Below are positions 1 through 8,970 of a stretch of 64,000 bases of DNA, piece by piece. A model generated the notes under the pieces. It was given only the letters and a program-made list of their open reading frames with translations, was not told where the DNA came from and ran no database searches. The position numbers and the translations under genes were made by a program. Every line of letters starts with the position of its first letter. Position 1 is the first letter of the stretch. The DNA is from JAYODW01 sp038116745 (GTDB lineage: Bacteria; Pseudomonadota; Gammaproteobacteria; Ga0077536): the NCBI GenBank assembly GCA_038116745.1, contig JAYODW010000009.1:48574-112573 (forward strand). The letters are read 5' to 3'.

Positions 1-48
1 CTTGAGTACACCGCCGACAGCAACAGCAGCCAGGAGAGAGCCGCGTGA
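1..48 (+). CDS. C-terminal tail of upstream gene, probably hydantoinase A-type subunit (partial)
   Basis: Frame 1 is open from the window edge to a TGA at 46-48, giving the last 15 residues of a protein. The stop overlaps the GTG start of the next gene in a GTGA junction, as in translationally coupled subunit genes. HyuB-type genes are usually preceded by a HyuA-type ATPase subunit, so that identity is inferred from context only. The 15 visible residues are too few to recognise a family. Confidence 0.45.
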   Translation, partial: LEYTADSNSSQERAA

Positions 49-2096
49 GTATCCCGACCGTTGAAGAAAAACTGGCGGCGCTGAAGGTGACGCCGGCCAG
101 CGACTACGAGCGTGCCTGCGCTGACGCGCTGCCGCGTGGCGCTTACGAGATCGCGGTGCAGCGCACCGCAGATATTCTTGATGAGGGCTACGAGATCTTC
201 ATGCGCTCTTCGCGCAGCTCGATGGGCGTGGCGGGTGATTCCATCGTCGCGATGTTCAACGCCGCGGGTGACCTCGTGAACGCCTCGGCGGGCACTTACC
301 TGCACGCGATCATTCCGCCTATCGTGATCAAGTACATCCTGGCACGGTACAGCGATAATCCGGGCGTCGAGGACGGCGATATTTTCTACACGAACGATGC
401 CCTGTACGGTGGGATCCACAACCCCGATCAGGTCGCCATTACCCCGGTGTTTTTCGAGGGCAGGCTGGTCGCGTGGACTGCGGCGCTGTCGCATACCACC
501 GAGACCGGTGCCAAGGAGCCGGGCGGTATGCCGGTTTCGGCCACCTCGCGTTTCGAAGAGGGCATGAATCTGCCGCCGATGAAAATCGGGCGCAATTTCC
601 GCATCAACAACGACATCATCGAGCTCTTCCGCGCGTTCGGCATCCGCGCGGAAGCGAACGTGACGGTGGACCTCAAGGCCCGCTGCACGACGGCCGATCG
701 CGTGCGCATGCGCATCGTCGAGATGTGCGAGCGGGAAGGGATCGACTTCGTTACCGGTCTGTTCCGGCGCATGCTCGATGAAGCCGAAACAGGCGCTCGA
801 AAACGTTTGCTGAGCTGGCCGGACGGCACCTACCGCTGTGTCACCTTCTCCGATGCTGCGGGTAACCTGCGCGGTCTGATCCGTAACTGCTGCATGACGG
901 TGACCAAGCGCGGCGACAGCATGCTGATCGATTTCGACGGTACCAGTCCCGAGAACCTGTCGAGCTACAACGCACACCCGCAGGCGGTGGTCGGGCATCT
1001 GGCCAACTACATCTACGAGTATGTGTTCCACGATCTGCCGATCTCGAGCGCGACCTTTGCGCCGATCGATTTTGTGTTTCCTGAGGCCAGCTGTCTGTCG
1101 CCGACCGACCGCGCGGCGACCTCGAATGCGGTCATGATCTGCAGCGGAGCGATGAGCGCGGTGGCGAACTGCATATCCCGGGCGCGCTTCCCGACCTACG
1201 AGTGGCAGCAGGCGACCGCCTCGATGGGCAACGGCGGCAACGCCACGGTCATTGCCGGCGTCTCGCAGTGGCAGCAACCTTTTGCAGACATGATTGCCTA
1301 TCCCATCAACACTGAAGGGCAGGGGGCACGTTCGTGCTGCGACGGCATGGACGCTTATGGATTTCCCTGGTGCGCATTCGGCCGTGCGCCGGACGTCGAG
1401 TCCATTGAAAACGAATTCCCGATGATCATTCCGTTTTCCCAGCACTGGCCGGATTCGGGCGGGCACGGACGATTCCGCGGCGGCTGCGGCACAGCCCAGT
1501 TCTGGGCCGCGCATCATGTGCCGGCGCTGTACTTCATGGCGATCGCGGATAACTCCACGATCCAGACGCCGCAGCCGATCTTCGGTGGCTATGCGCCGCC
1601 AACCGTGCCCGGCCTGTCTCTGCGCGGGACGCGGGTCAGCGAACTGCTGGCCCATCTGGAAAACAGCACGCTTGAATTCCAGAGCCTGGTCGATGGGCAG
1701 TTCGGCGAGCTCGCGACAGAGCCTTTCGGGCGGGTGACACGGCCGATCCAGGGTGATGAGACGGTCACCATCGGGCTTTCCACCGGAGGGGCAGGTTTTG
1801 GTGATCCGCTGGAGCGCGATGTCGAATCGATTGAGCGGGATCTGATCAAAGGCCTGTGTTCACCGTGGAGCGCCGAGCACGTCTATCACGTTGTGTGGGA
1901 CCCCGTGCGTCGGCGTGTTGATCGTGAGGCAAGCCTGGGCGCCCGTGAGCAGGCCCGACGTGAACGCCTTTCCCGCGGGCGGCCGTTTGCTGAGTTTGAG
2001 GCGGAGTGGAACCAGCGCAAACCGGACGACGCCATCCTTGGCCTGTATGGCTCGTGGCCTGACGCGAAGCCCTTGGCGCCGGCGTTCCGGCCGTGA
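45..2096 (+). CDS. Hydantoinase B/oxoprolinase family protein, ketone carboxylase-type subunit
   Basis: The 683-residue protein fits the HyuB family, which includes N-methylhydantoinase B, 5-oxoprolinase and the catalytic subunits of acetone and acetophenone carboxylases. Family features are the DGDIFYTNDALYGGIHNPDQ segment near residue 110, the SHTTETG and GGMPVSATSRFEEG stretches near 150-170, and the glycine-rich DSGGHGRFRGGCG segment near 470. The GTG start has an AGGAGAGAG ribosome site just upstream and overlaps the preceding stop. The next three genes are a UroD-like protein, a CoA ligase and a thiolase. That favours a ketone or related carbonyl substrate for ATP-dependent carboxylation over hydantoin hydrolysis, but this is context inference and the substrate is unknown. 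It is presumably cytoplasmic and part of a complex with the upstream subunit. Confidence 0.85.
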   Translation: MSIPTVEEKLAALKVTPASDYERACADALPRGAYEIAVQRTADILDEGYEIFMRSSRSSMGVAGDSIVAMFNAAGDLVNASAGTYLHAIIPPIVIKYILARYSDNPGVEDGDIFYTNDALYGGIHNPDQVAITPVFFEGRLVAWTAALSHTTETGAKEPGGMPVSATSRFEEGMNLPPMKIGRNFRINNDIIELFRAFGIRAEANVTVDLKARCTTADRVRMRIVEMCEREGIDFVTGLFRRMLDEAETGARKRLLSWPDGTYRCVTFSDAAGNLRGLIRNCCMTVTKRGDSMLIDFDGTSPENLSSYNAHPQAVVGHLANYIYEYVFHDLPISSATFAPIDFVFPEASCLSPTDRAATSNAVMICSGAMSAVANCISRARFPTYEWQQATASMGNGGNATVIAGVSQWQQPFADMIAYPINTEGQGARSCCDGMDAYGFPWCAFGRAPDVESIENEFPMIIPFSQHWPDSGGHGRFRGGCGTAQFWAAHHVPALYFMAIADNSTIQTPQPIFGGYAPPTVPGLSLRGTRVSELLAHLENSTLEFQSLVDGQFGELATEPFGRVTRPIQGDETVTIGLSTGGAGFGDPLERDVESIERDLIKGLCSPWSAEHVYHVVWDPVRRRVDREASLGAREQARRERLSRGRPFAEFEAEWNQRKPDDAILGLYGSWPDAKPLAPAFRP

Positions 2097-2812
2097 GGGC
2101 TGCAGTCAAGCGCGCCCGGGCGATCGTGCAGGGGCGCGGCCGTGACCACCGGGTTGTCGTGCCGCTGGCGTTCGAGGTGGCGGCGCGGATCTCAGCCCGG
2201 CCGCTGGAAGACTTTCTGGTCGATCCGACTCAGCTTGCAAACGGTCTCGGCGAACTGCAGCGCGCGATCGCTGCCGATGGCATCGTCGTCGCCTGTGCTG
2301 ATGGCATCGAGCGCGCGTCTGCATCCAACGGTGTGCTGGATCCTGCTGCCATGCTCACACAGGGACCGCTCGGCGCCAGCCTTGAGGCATGCCGACGTCT
2401 GCGTGCAACGTTTGCTGACTCGGCGGCGCTGGTGGCCGGTTTGAGCGGACCCGCTACGCTGGCGGCGCAGTTCGGCGTCGATATGACGAGCGCGGGGGGC
2501 GCGTTCGGCGAGCTGGTCAAGGCGTTCTGCGAAGCCGGGGCCCAGCTGGTGTTGGTATTTGAAGAGGCTGATCCCGGGTTCGACGAGGCCTGGCAGGGTG
2601 TGGTGACCACGGCGGCCAATATTGCGCGCTTTCACCAGGCAGGGCTGATGGGGTGGGGCATCTCGAGACTCGAGGCACCCGTCCGCCAGCCTTTGAGCGC
2701 GCCTTCCGATGCAGGCGTCGGTTTCATCATGACCGAGGCGCGAGTGCCGGCAGATGCCGATATCGCGCTGCTCAAGGCCTGGGTGGATGGCGCTCGAGGT
2801 GCCACGGCGTGA
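2093..2812 (+). CDS. Short uroporphyrinogen decarboxylase (UroD)-like protein
   Basis: This 239-residue protein resembles the UroD/cobalamin methyltransferase superfamily. The N-terminal part has the 'FLVDPTQLANGLGELQRAI' pattern that in the family leads into the first barrel strands, and 'GLSGPATLAAQFG' near 115 resembles the family's G-P-x-T-L-A motif. It is about 100 residues shorter than ordinary UroD (about 340-350), so it may be a divergent or reduced barrel. The GTG start overlaps the hyuB stop, and its own stop overlaps the next GTG start, so it is coupled on both sides. Its role in the carboxylase/CoA-ligase/thiolase operon is unknown; a decarboxylase-like or methyltransferase-like activity is only a guess from fold. 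Confidence 0.55.
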   Translation: MRAAVKRARAIVQGRGRDHRVVVPLAFEVAARISARPLEDFLVDPTQLANGLGELQRAIAADGIVVACADGIERASASNGVLDPAAMLTQGPLGASLEACRRLRATFADSAALVAGLSGPATLAAQFGVDMTSAGGAFGELVKAFCEAGAQLVLVFEEADPGFDEAWQGVVTTAANIARFHQAGLMGWGISRLEAPVRQPLSAPSDAGVGFIMTEARVPADADIALLKAWVDGARGATA

Positions 2813-4131
2813 GCCGGCCGTACTGGAACGAACACGCCGAGTGCCTCGATGGCGCTGGGCTGCGCGCTCTGAGCGATGAGCGCCTGCGGGCGCAGCTTGC
2901 CTATGTGAGCGCGCATTCGCGCTTTTATCAGGGCAAGTTCGCTGCCCTTGGCGTCGATGCGGCGACACTCAAAGGAACGGACGAACTGGAGAAGCTGCCG
3001 TTCACCGAAAAAAGTGAGCTGCGCGAGAACCAGCTGGCTGAGCCCCCTTTCGGCAGCCACATCGCCTGCACCCCGGACGCCGTGCGTCGCGTCTATTCCA
3101 CTTCGGGCACCACCGGACGCCCGACCTACATCGGCCTGACCGTGCACGACGTTGGCGTGTGGCGGGAATCCGCGGCCCGCGCTTTCTGGGCCAACGGTCT
3201 GCGGCCGGGCAGCCGCGTACCGCTGGTGGTGTCCCCGTTCGTGGTGGCAGCGAGCTACGCCGACGCTTTTGAGGCCATCGGCACCTCGATTCCGATTGGC
3301 GTCAATATGACCGATCGCCTGGTTGATGCGTTCCGCTTTGCCGGTGCCGATACGTTGTTGTGTACGGCGTCTTACCCGCTGCATTTCGCGCGTGCGCTCG
3401 ACGAGCGCGGGATCGATCCGCGCACCCTTGGCCTGCGGCGGATCCTGGCTGGCGGTGAACCGGGGGCATCGATTCCCGAAGTGCGACGGCAGATTGAGGA
3501 GACGTTCGATTGCACGCTGATGGAGTGTTCGGGTAACGGTGACTACTGCGCCATGGCCTGGGCGGAGTGTGAGCACCGGCAAGGCATGCATTTCGTCGCT
3601 CAGGGATTGATTCATCCGGAAATCATCGACCCGGACAGCGGGGAATCCCTGGCCATAGAGCCCGGACTCAAGGGCGAGCTTGTGTGCACCTCTCTCGATC
3701 GCGAGTGCATGCCGCTGGTGCGTTTCCGCACGCGTGACCATGTCGAGGTCACGCACACCGAGTGCCCCTGCGGCCGCACCGGGTTCGGCATACGCATCAT
3801 CGGACGGACGGACGACCTGCTGATCGTCCGCGGCGTGAACGTGTATCCGTCGGCGGTACGGGACGTCGTGGCGAGCTTCGCGCCGGCGACCAATGGCGTG
3901 ATGGAGATCCAGCTGCTCGAACCGCCGCCCAAGGGCTGGGAGCCGCCGCTCAATATCCTGGTCGAGCAGGGGGCGCAGGCGGACGCAGGGGCGGGCCTGG
4001 CGGCGGCGATCGAGGCGCGCCTGCGGGAGAAACTGATCTTCCGCGCCCGGGTTGAGATTGTGCCGACCGGCACGCTGCCGCGTTACGAGTACAAGTCCCG
4101 GCTGGTGCGTGCGCGCTACCTGGAGCAGTGA
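2809..4131 (+). CDS. Phenylacetate-CoA ligase (PaaK)-like AMP-forming ligase
   Basis: The 440-residue protein has the compact PaaK architecture. It shows an ATP-binding YSTSGTTGRPT loop near 98-108, an ECSGNGDY segment near 240, RFRTRDHVEV near 307 and a C-terminal hinge with RTDDLLIVRGVNVYPSAV near 330. It should activate a carboxylic acid to its CoA thioester with ATP. The frame is open further upstream, but GTG at 2809 is chosen because it gives a GTGA overlap with the preceding stop and the N-terminus normal for the family. It sits between a carboxylase-type subunit and a thiolase, so the acid it activates is probably the carboxylation product, for example a 3-oxo acid. The analogous ligase is benzoylacetate-CoA ligase next to acetophenone carboxylase in Aromatoleum-type bacteria. 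Substrate is unproven. Confidence 0.82.
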   Translation: MSRPYWNEHAECLDGAGLRALSDERLRAQLAYVSAHSRFYQGKFAALGVDAATLKGTDELEKLPFTEKSELRENQLAEPPFGSHIACTPDAVRRVYSTSGTTGRPTYIGLTVHDVGVWRESAARAFWANGLRPGSRVPLVVSPFVVAASYADAFEAIGTSIPIGVNMTDRLVDAFRFAGADTLLCTASYPLHFARALDERGIDPRTLGLRRILAGGEPGASIPEVRRQIEETFDCTLMECSGNGDYCAMAWAECEHRQGMHFVAQGLIHPEIIDPDSGESLAIEPGLKGELVCTSLDRECMPLVRFRTRDHVEVTHTECPCGRTGFGIRIIGRTDDLLIVRGVNVYPSAVRDVVASFAPATNGVMEIQLLEPPPKGWEPPLNILVEQGAQADAGAGLAAAIEARLREKLIFRARVEIVPTGTLPRYEYKSRLVRARYLEQ

Positions 4132-4140
4132 GGGGAAGAG

Positions 4141-5349
4141 ATGAGCACGACCGCTGAAATTCCCTACGGGGCCTACTGGTCGACGCCATTCTGCAAATGG
4201 CAGGGTGCGTTTCAGCACCTGCATGCGCTGCGTTTCGCAGCGCATGTCACAAGCGCCGAGCTGGCGACGCGGGCGTGGCCGGCAGGCACGTTCGACTTCG
4301 CCGTTCTGGGGACCACTATTCCGCAGGCGCAGTGCTTTTATGGGGCGCCATGGGTCACGGCTATGGCGGGACTCGGGGAGATCTCCGGCCCGACCATCGC
4401 GCAGGCCTGTGCTACCGGCGTACGCAGCATTGCGGTGGCGGTCGCTGAGATCGCCCTGGGGATGGCGCAGTGCGCCCTGGTGGTGACCGCCGACCGTACG
4501 TCGAACGGTGCGCATCTCTACTATCCGGAGCCCGCCGGCATGGGCGGCACCGGGACGCATGAGAACTGGGTGCTGGATAATTTTTCCTGCGACCCGTCGG
4601 GCGGCAACTCGATGATCCAAACGGCAGAGAATGTCGCGCAGAAGCATGGGATCTCGACCGCAGAGCAGCATGAGGTCGTGCTCATGCGCTATGCGCAGTA
4701 CACCGCGGCCCTCGCTGACGAGCGCGCCTTTCAACGGCGTTTCATGCGCCTCCCTTTTCCTATTCCGCGGCCGCGCTTCGATCGCGATGCGGGCACTCTT
4801 GAGGGTGATGCCGGCGTGACTGAAAGCACGGCAGAGGGCCTTGCCGCGCTGCAGCCGGTGCTGCGCGACGGCACGGTCACGTTTGCTGCGCAGACGCATC
4901 CGGCGGACGGCAGCGCCAGTCTGGTAGTGACCAATCGGGACACTGCGCGGGAGCTGTCACGCGATCGGAATGTCCGCATCCGGATCCTGGGTTTCGGTCA
5001 GGCGCGCACGGCACAGGCCTTCATGCCCGAAGCGGTGGTGCCGGCGGCGACGCAGGCGCTGAGCATGGCGGGTTGCCGGATCGGCGATCTCGATACCGTG
5101 AAGACCCATAACCCGTTTGCCGTCAACGACATCGTGTTCTCGCGGCAGACCGGCTTTCCGCTGGAGAAGATGAATCAGTACGGCTGTTCGCTGATCTGGG
5201 GGCACCCGCAGGCGCCGACCGGTACGCGCAGCATCATTGAGATGATTGAAGAGCTCGCGCTGCGGGGAGGCGGACGCGGGCTTTTCAGTGGCTGTGCAGC
5301 CGGCGATACGGCAATGGCGCTGGTGCTTGAGGTCGACGTCCGGGACTGA
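4141..5349 (+). CDS. Thiolase family protein (acetyl-CoA acetyltransferase-like)
   Basis: The 402-residue protein has the thiolase layout. The nucleophile Cys90 lies in QACATG, followed by a KTHNPFAVND segment near 320, the histidine in GHPQAPTGTR near 356 and the second active-site cysteine in FSGCAAGDTAMA near 386. All catalytic residues are therefore present, unlike the SCP-x-type thiolase-like proteins that lack them. It starts nine bases after the ligase gene with a GGGGAAGAG ribosome site, and is the last gene of this operon. Thiolytic cleavage of a 3-oxoacyl-CoA made by the upstream ligase fits the gene order. It ends five bases before the convergent EAL gene, with no room for a separate terminator. 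Confidence 0.82.
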   Translation: MSTTAEIPYGAYWSTPFCKWQGAFQHLHALRFAAHVTSAELATRAWPAGTFDFAVLGTTIPQAQCFYGAPWVTAMAGLGEISGPTIAQACATGVRSIAVAVAEIALGMAQCALVVTADRTSNGAHLYYPEPAGMGGTGTHENWVLDNFSCDPSGGNSMIQTAENVAQKHGISTAEQHEVVLMRYAQYTAALADERAFQRRFMRLPFPIPRPRFDRDAGTLEGDAGVTESTAEGLAALQPVLRDGTVTFAAQTHPADGSASLVVTNRDTARELSRDRNVRIRILGFGQARTAQAFMPEAVVPAATQALSMAGCRIGDLDTVKTHNPFAVNDIVFSRQTGFPLEKMNQYGCSLIWGHPQAPTGTRSIIEMIEELALRGGGRGLFSGCAAGDTAMALVLEVDVRD

Positions 5350-5354
5350 TCAGC

Positions 5355-6587
5355 CTACAGACGCGGGAATTTTTCGACAAACGCTATGGCTTCAGCGAGC
5401 GGCAGAGGTTTCGCGTAGTAGTAGCCCTGCGCGAACGTGCATCGGAGCTCGCGCAGCCGCTCGAGCTCAGCCGCCGTCTCAACGCCCTCGGCAGTAGTGT
5501 TCAGGTCCAGCGCATGCGCGAGTTCGATCGCGCCTTTGACGATCTGCATGCTGTTGTGGTCGGTCAGCATGTGCGAGACAAAGCTGCGGTCGATTTTGAT
5601 GTCATGCACCGGGAATCGCTGCAGGTGGCTCAGGCTTGAATAGCCGGTGCCGAAGTCGTCGAGCGATATGGGCAGGCCCAGAGCCTCGAACTGGCCCAGG
5701 ATTTTCGTAGCGCGTTCCGGATCGTCAAACATGATGGTTTCGGTGACTTCGATCTTGATCAGCGAGGGGTCGAGGCCGGCCTCCTCGAGGATGGCGGCGA
5801 TGCGCCCGGTATCGTCGAGGTGCATGAGCTGAGGTGCAGAGAGATTGACGCTGGTGAACAGGCGCGGGGGCGGCTGCTGGCGCCGGCTGGCCGCGTCGTT
5901 GAGGCTGGCCAGATCGCGGCACGCCCGCTCCACGGTCCACAGCCCGATGGGCAGGATCTGATCGGTACCCTCCGCGACGGCGAGGAACTGGGCCGGCGCG
6001 CGGATGCCGTGACGGGGATGCTGCCAGCGGATCAGCGCTTCAAAGCCCGCCAGGCGCTCATCCTCTATGGTAACGATCGGCTGGTAGTAGAGTTCGAACT
6101 GTTCCTGGCGCAGTGCGTCCTCGATGTCGGTCGCGAACTGAATGTATTCGATGACGTTGCTGCGGCTGTTGGCAAAGGCGGCCGCCGAATCGGGCTGCTC
6201 GGAGGCGATCTGTGTCCGTGGCGCAGACCCGGGGGTGCCCATCCGATGGTGCAGATCCCGATAGCGCTGGAGCACCAGGCGCAGCAGATGTTCGACGGTG
6301 GGGTTGCTGCGGGCCAGCTCCGCATCGAAAACCTTGCTCGGGATCCTGACCAGCTGACAGGCCTCGATAGCGGTCGCCGTTGCTGTCCGCGGCGCGCGAT
6401 CAATCAGCGCCATTTCCCCAAACAGGTCGCCATCGCTGAGCACGCCGATGGGTCGGCTGCGATTGCCCTGGCGGATAGTGATGGCTATCTGACCGCTTTC
6501 GATCAGGAAAGCGCAGTCTCCGGTATCCCCCTCAGCGAAAATAGTGTCGCCCTGGGTGAATGCCTGCCGTTCGAACCCTTCAAACAT
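5355..6587 (-). CDS. Cyclic nucleotide-binding domain / EAL c-di-GMP phosphodiesterase fusion
   Basis: The 410-residue protein joins an N-terminal CRP-like cNMP-binding domain (about 1-120, with DGDLFGEMALIDRAPRTATA in the phosphate-binding cassette) to a C-terminal EAL domain (about 165-410). The EAL motifs look intact: FEALIRWQHP, VTET, LDDFGTGYSSL, KIDRSF, AEGVET and AQGYYYAKP. It is therefore expected to hydrolyse c-di-GMP under control of a cyclic mononucleotide. The open frame extends upstream, but ATG at 6587 has an AGGAG site eight bases before it and a normal domain start. No membrane segment is visible, so it is probably cytosolic. A nucleotide cyclase and another cNMP-binding protein lie elsewhere in the window. 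Confidence 0.9.
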   Translation of the reverse strand: MFEGFERQAFTQGDTIFAEGDTGDCAFLIESGQIAITIRQGNRSRPIGVLSDGDLFGEMALIDRAPRTATATAIEACQLVRIPSKVFDAELARSNPTVEHLLRLVLQRYRDLHHRMGTPGSAPRTQIASEQPDSAAAFANSRSNVIEYIQFATDIEDALRQEQFELYYQPIVTIEDERLAGFEALIRWQHPRHGIRAPAQFLAVAEGTDQILPIGLWTVERACRDLASLNDAASRRQQPPPRLFTSVNLSAPQLMHLDDTGRIAAILEEAGLDPSLIKIEVTETIMFDDPERATKILGQFEALGLPISLDDFGTGYSSLSHLQRFPVHDIKIDRSFVSHMLTDHNSMQIVKGAIELAHALDLNTTAEGVETAAELERLRELRCTFAQGYYYAKPLPLAEAIAFVEKFPRL

Positions 6588-6697
6588 GTCCGCTCCTATC
6601 GCGTGCCGGGCGCCCAGGGTCGCTCGCTCTGGCGCTATGGTAGCCCGCGCGCCTTGCGCGCGGGGATCCTGTGCGCGTCTGGGTGTTTCAGTCAGCT

Positions 6698-8473
6698 CTA
6701 GTGCATGTGCGGCGTGCTGACTCCGCGGGGAATACGGATATCTAAGACCAGCTGCCGCGTGGCGGCATCGGTTGGCTTGCCGAGCAGCGAGGCTGGGACG
6801 GCGACCAGCAGATTTACCAGGGCGCCGAGCGTGCCGATCCCTTCCGGCGATATCCCCCATAACCAGTGTTCCGGGTTATTGAGCTCCGGCGCGAAAAACT
6901 TGAAGTACACGATGTACACAAAGGTGAACACGAGACCGGCGAGCATGCCTGAAACGGCACCCAGCGCATTCATGCGGGTCGAGAAAATGCCGAAAAGAAT
7001 TGCCGGAAACAGCGAAGCGGCGGCGAGCCCGAAAGCGAACGCGACGACCTGAGCGACGAAGCCCGGTGGATGGATCCCGAGGTAGCCGGCTACCAGGACC
7101 GCGCTCGCCGCGGCGAGGCGCGCGTAGAGCAGCTCCTGGCGGTCGCTGAGCTCGCGGGAAAAGGTTTTCCGCATCAGGTCGTGCGACACCGCCGCGGAGA
7201 TCACCAGCAGGAGTCCTGCCGCCGTCGAGAGCGCAGCCGCGAGGGCACCTGCGGCGACCAGCGCGACAACCCAGGGCGGCAGCTTGGCGATCTCAGGATT
7301 GGCCAGGACCATGATGTCGCGGTCTACGTACACCTCGTTCACGTTGTCCGTGGGCGCATTGAGCAGCAGACGCTCGCCCGCCGGCCCGCGCAGGTCATGA
7401 TCGAAGCTGGGCTGGCCGACAAAGGGCGCGCCCGGACCATATTGCACCTTGCCGTCTGCGTTCTTGTCCCGCCAGGCGATCAGCCCGACGTCCTCCCAGG
7501 CATGGAACCAGCTCGCGATCTCGTTGTAGGCCTTGTCATGCACCGTGTCGATGAAATTGAGTCGGCCGAATGCGCCTACTGCGGGCGCGGTCGTGTACAG
7601 CAAAGCGATGAACAGCAGCGCATAGCCGGCTGAGCGACGCGCGTCCGAAACCCGGGGCACAGTGAAAAACCGCACGATCACGTGCGGTAAGCCCGCGGTG
7701 CCGAGCATCAGAGCCATCGTGATAGCGAAGCGATCGACCGTGGACTTCTGTCCTTCGGTGTAGGGGCTGAAACCGAGATCGATGAGTGTGCGGTCCAGTT
7801 TTTCCAGCAACGCGAGACCGCTGCCGTCGTTCATGGTGGCGCCGAGACCGAGCTGAGGTACCGGGGTGCCCGTGACGAACAGAGAGATGTAAATTGCGGG
7901 GACCATGTAAGCGAAGATCAGCACGCAGTACTGCGCTACCTGGGTGTAGGTAATGCCTTTCATGCCGCCCATGACCGCGTAAAAGAACACGATTGCCATA
8001 CCCACAATCACTCCCCAGTTGATGGGGATGTCGAGGAAGTGAGAGAACACGATCCCCACGCCGCGCATCTGACCTGCGACATAGGTGAACGACACCACGA
8101 TCAGGCTGATCACGGCCACGACCCTGGCCGCGCCTGAGCAATAGCGGGTACCGATGAAGTCAGGCACCGTGAACTCGCCGAATTTCCGCAGGTAGGGCGC
8201 AAGCAGCATGGCCAGCAGGACGTAGCCGCCGGTCCATCCGAGAAGATAGACGCAGCCGTCGTAGCCTGCGAACGAGATGATCCCCGCCATGGAGATAAAG
8301 GAGGCCGCGCTCATCCAGTCGGCCGCCGTCGCCATGCCGTTAGCGACCGGATGTACGCCGCCGCCGGCGACGTAGAAATCGCGTGTCGAGCGCGCCCGCG
8401 ACCAGATCGCGATAGCAATGTAGAGGGCGAAACTGAGCGCGACGAAGAGATAAGTGAGGGTATGTGTATCCAT
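6698..8473 (-). CDS. Sodium:solute symporter, ActP/acetate-type family
   Basis: The 591-residue polytopic inner-membrane protein begins with HTLTYLFVALSFALYIAIAI and has the SSS-family segment ADWMSAASFISMAGIISFAG near residue 50. About a dozen hydrophobic helices follow, with a longer soluble loop near 310-370. It resembles the VC2705 subgroup that pairs with a DUF4212 small subunit, which is indeed the gene just upstream (12-base gap). Transport of a short monocarboxylate such as acetate with sodium is the likely role, in keeping with the many acyl-CoA ligases nearby. The precise substrate cannot be read from sequence. Confidence 0.9.
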   Translation of the reverse strand: MDTHTLTYLFVALSFALYIAIAIWSRARSTRDFYVAGGGVHPVANGMATAADWMSAASFISMAGIISFAGYDGCVYLLGWTGGYVLLAMLLAPYLRKFGEFTVPDFIGTRYCSGAARVVAVISLIVVSFTYVAGQMRGVGIVFSHFLDIPINWGVIVGMAIVFFYAVMGGMKGITYTQVAQYCVLIFAYMVPAIYISLFVTGTPVPQLGLGATMNDGSGLALLEKLDRTLIDLGFSPYTEGQKSTVDRFAITMALMLGTAGLPHVIVRFFTVPRVSDARRSAGYALLFIALLYTTAPAVGAFGRLNFIDTVHDKAYNEIASWFHAWEDVGLIAWRDKNADGKVQYGPGAPFVGQPSFDHDLRGPAGERLLLNAPTDNVNEVYVDRDIMVLANPEIAKLPPWVVALVAAGALAAALSTAAGLLLVISAAVSHDLMRKTFSRELSDRQELLYARLAAASAVLVAGYLGIHPPGFVAQVVAFAFGLAAASLFPAILFGIFSTRMNALGAVSGMLAGLVFTFVYIVYFKFFAPELNNPEHWLWGISPEGIGTLGALVNLLVAVPASLLGKPTDAATRQLVLDIRIPRGVSTPHMH

Positions 8474-8485
8474 GGCGATGTCTAC

Positions 8486-8773
8486 TCAGTCTTCGACGCC
8501 GAAACGCCGATCCAGACGTCGCATAAAGGCTGCATAGACGAAAATCAGCACCACGAACACGTACATAGCACCCTGCTGCGCCCACCAGAAACCGAGTTTG
8601 AAACCGAAAAAACGCCAGTCGTTCAGCTGCTCGACGAACAGGATCCCGAAGCCGAAAGAGACGGTGAACCAGATTAAGAGCAGGCAGGCGATAAGCTTCA
8701 GATTCGCCCTCCAGTACGCGCCGTGATCCCGCGAGGAAACCGGTTCAGATGGGTTATTTCCTGGTTGCATCAT
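8486..8773 (-). CDS. DUF4212 small subunit of sodium/substrate symporter
   Basis: The 95-residue protein has two hydrophobic helices (LIACLLLIWFTVSFGFGILF and a C-terminal segment with YVFVVLIFVYAAFM). A YWRANLKLI start and a WWAQQGAMYVF segment are typical of the DUF4212 small partner of SSS-family symporters. It directly precedes the symporter. Two adjacent ATG codons (8773 and 8770) are possible starts, and no strong ribosome site is evident; the open frame extends to 9040 but the added sequence looks non-coding. Confidence 0.82.
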   Translation of the reverse strand: MMQPGNNPSEPVSSRDHGAYWRANLKLIACLLLIWFTVSFGFGILFVEQLNDWRFFGFKLGFWWAQQGAMYVFVVLIFVYAAFMRRLDRRFGVED

Positions 8774-8970
8774 TGTCAGCAGCTCTGTGTTGAGGCTTGC
8801 CCGGTTCTCGCTGGTGCGCGCGAAGTGATTCCGGCGGATCGCGAAGGGGACGGTCGGCGATGACGGGAACGATGTGCTGTATGGCCGGCCGATCCATCGC
8901 AGCGGACCTGGCAGGCGAGCATCGTATACTTCGTTGCAAACAGCTGACCAGATATCAGGAGAAAAACACA

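Noticed and set aside
45..2096. Annotation as a true N-methylhydantoinase B
   Set aside because: The family also includes ketone carboxylases, and the next genes (CoA ligase, thiolase) fit ketone catabolism better than hydantoin use; the call is left at family level.
2632..4899. 755-residue open frame on the minus strand
   Set aside because: It is antisense to the UroD-like, CoA ligase and thiolase genes, has Arg/His-rich low-information sequence and no homology; long shadows are common at this GC content.
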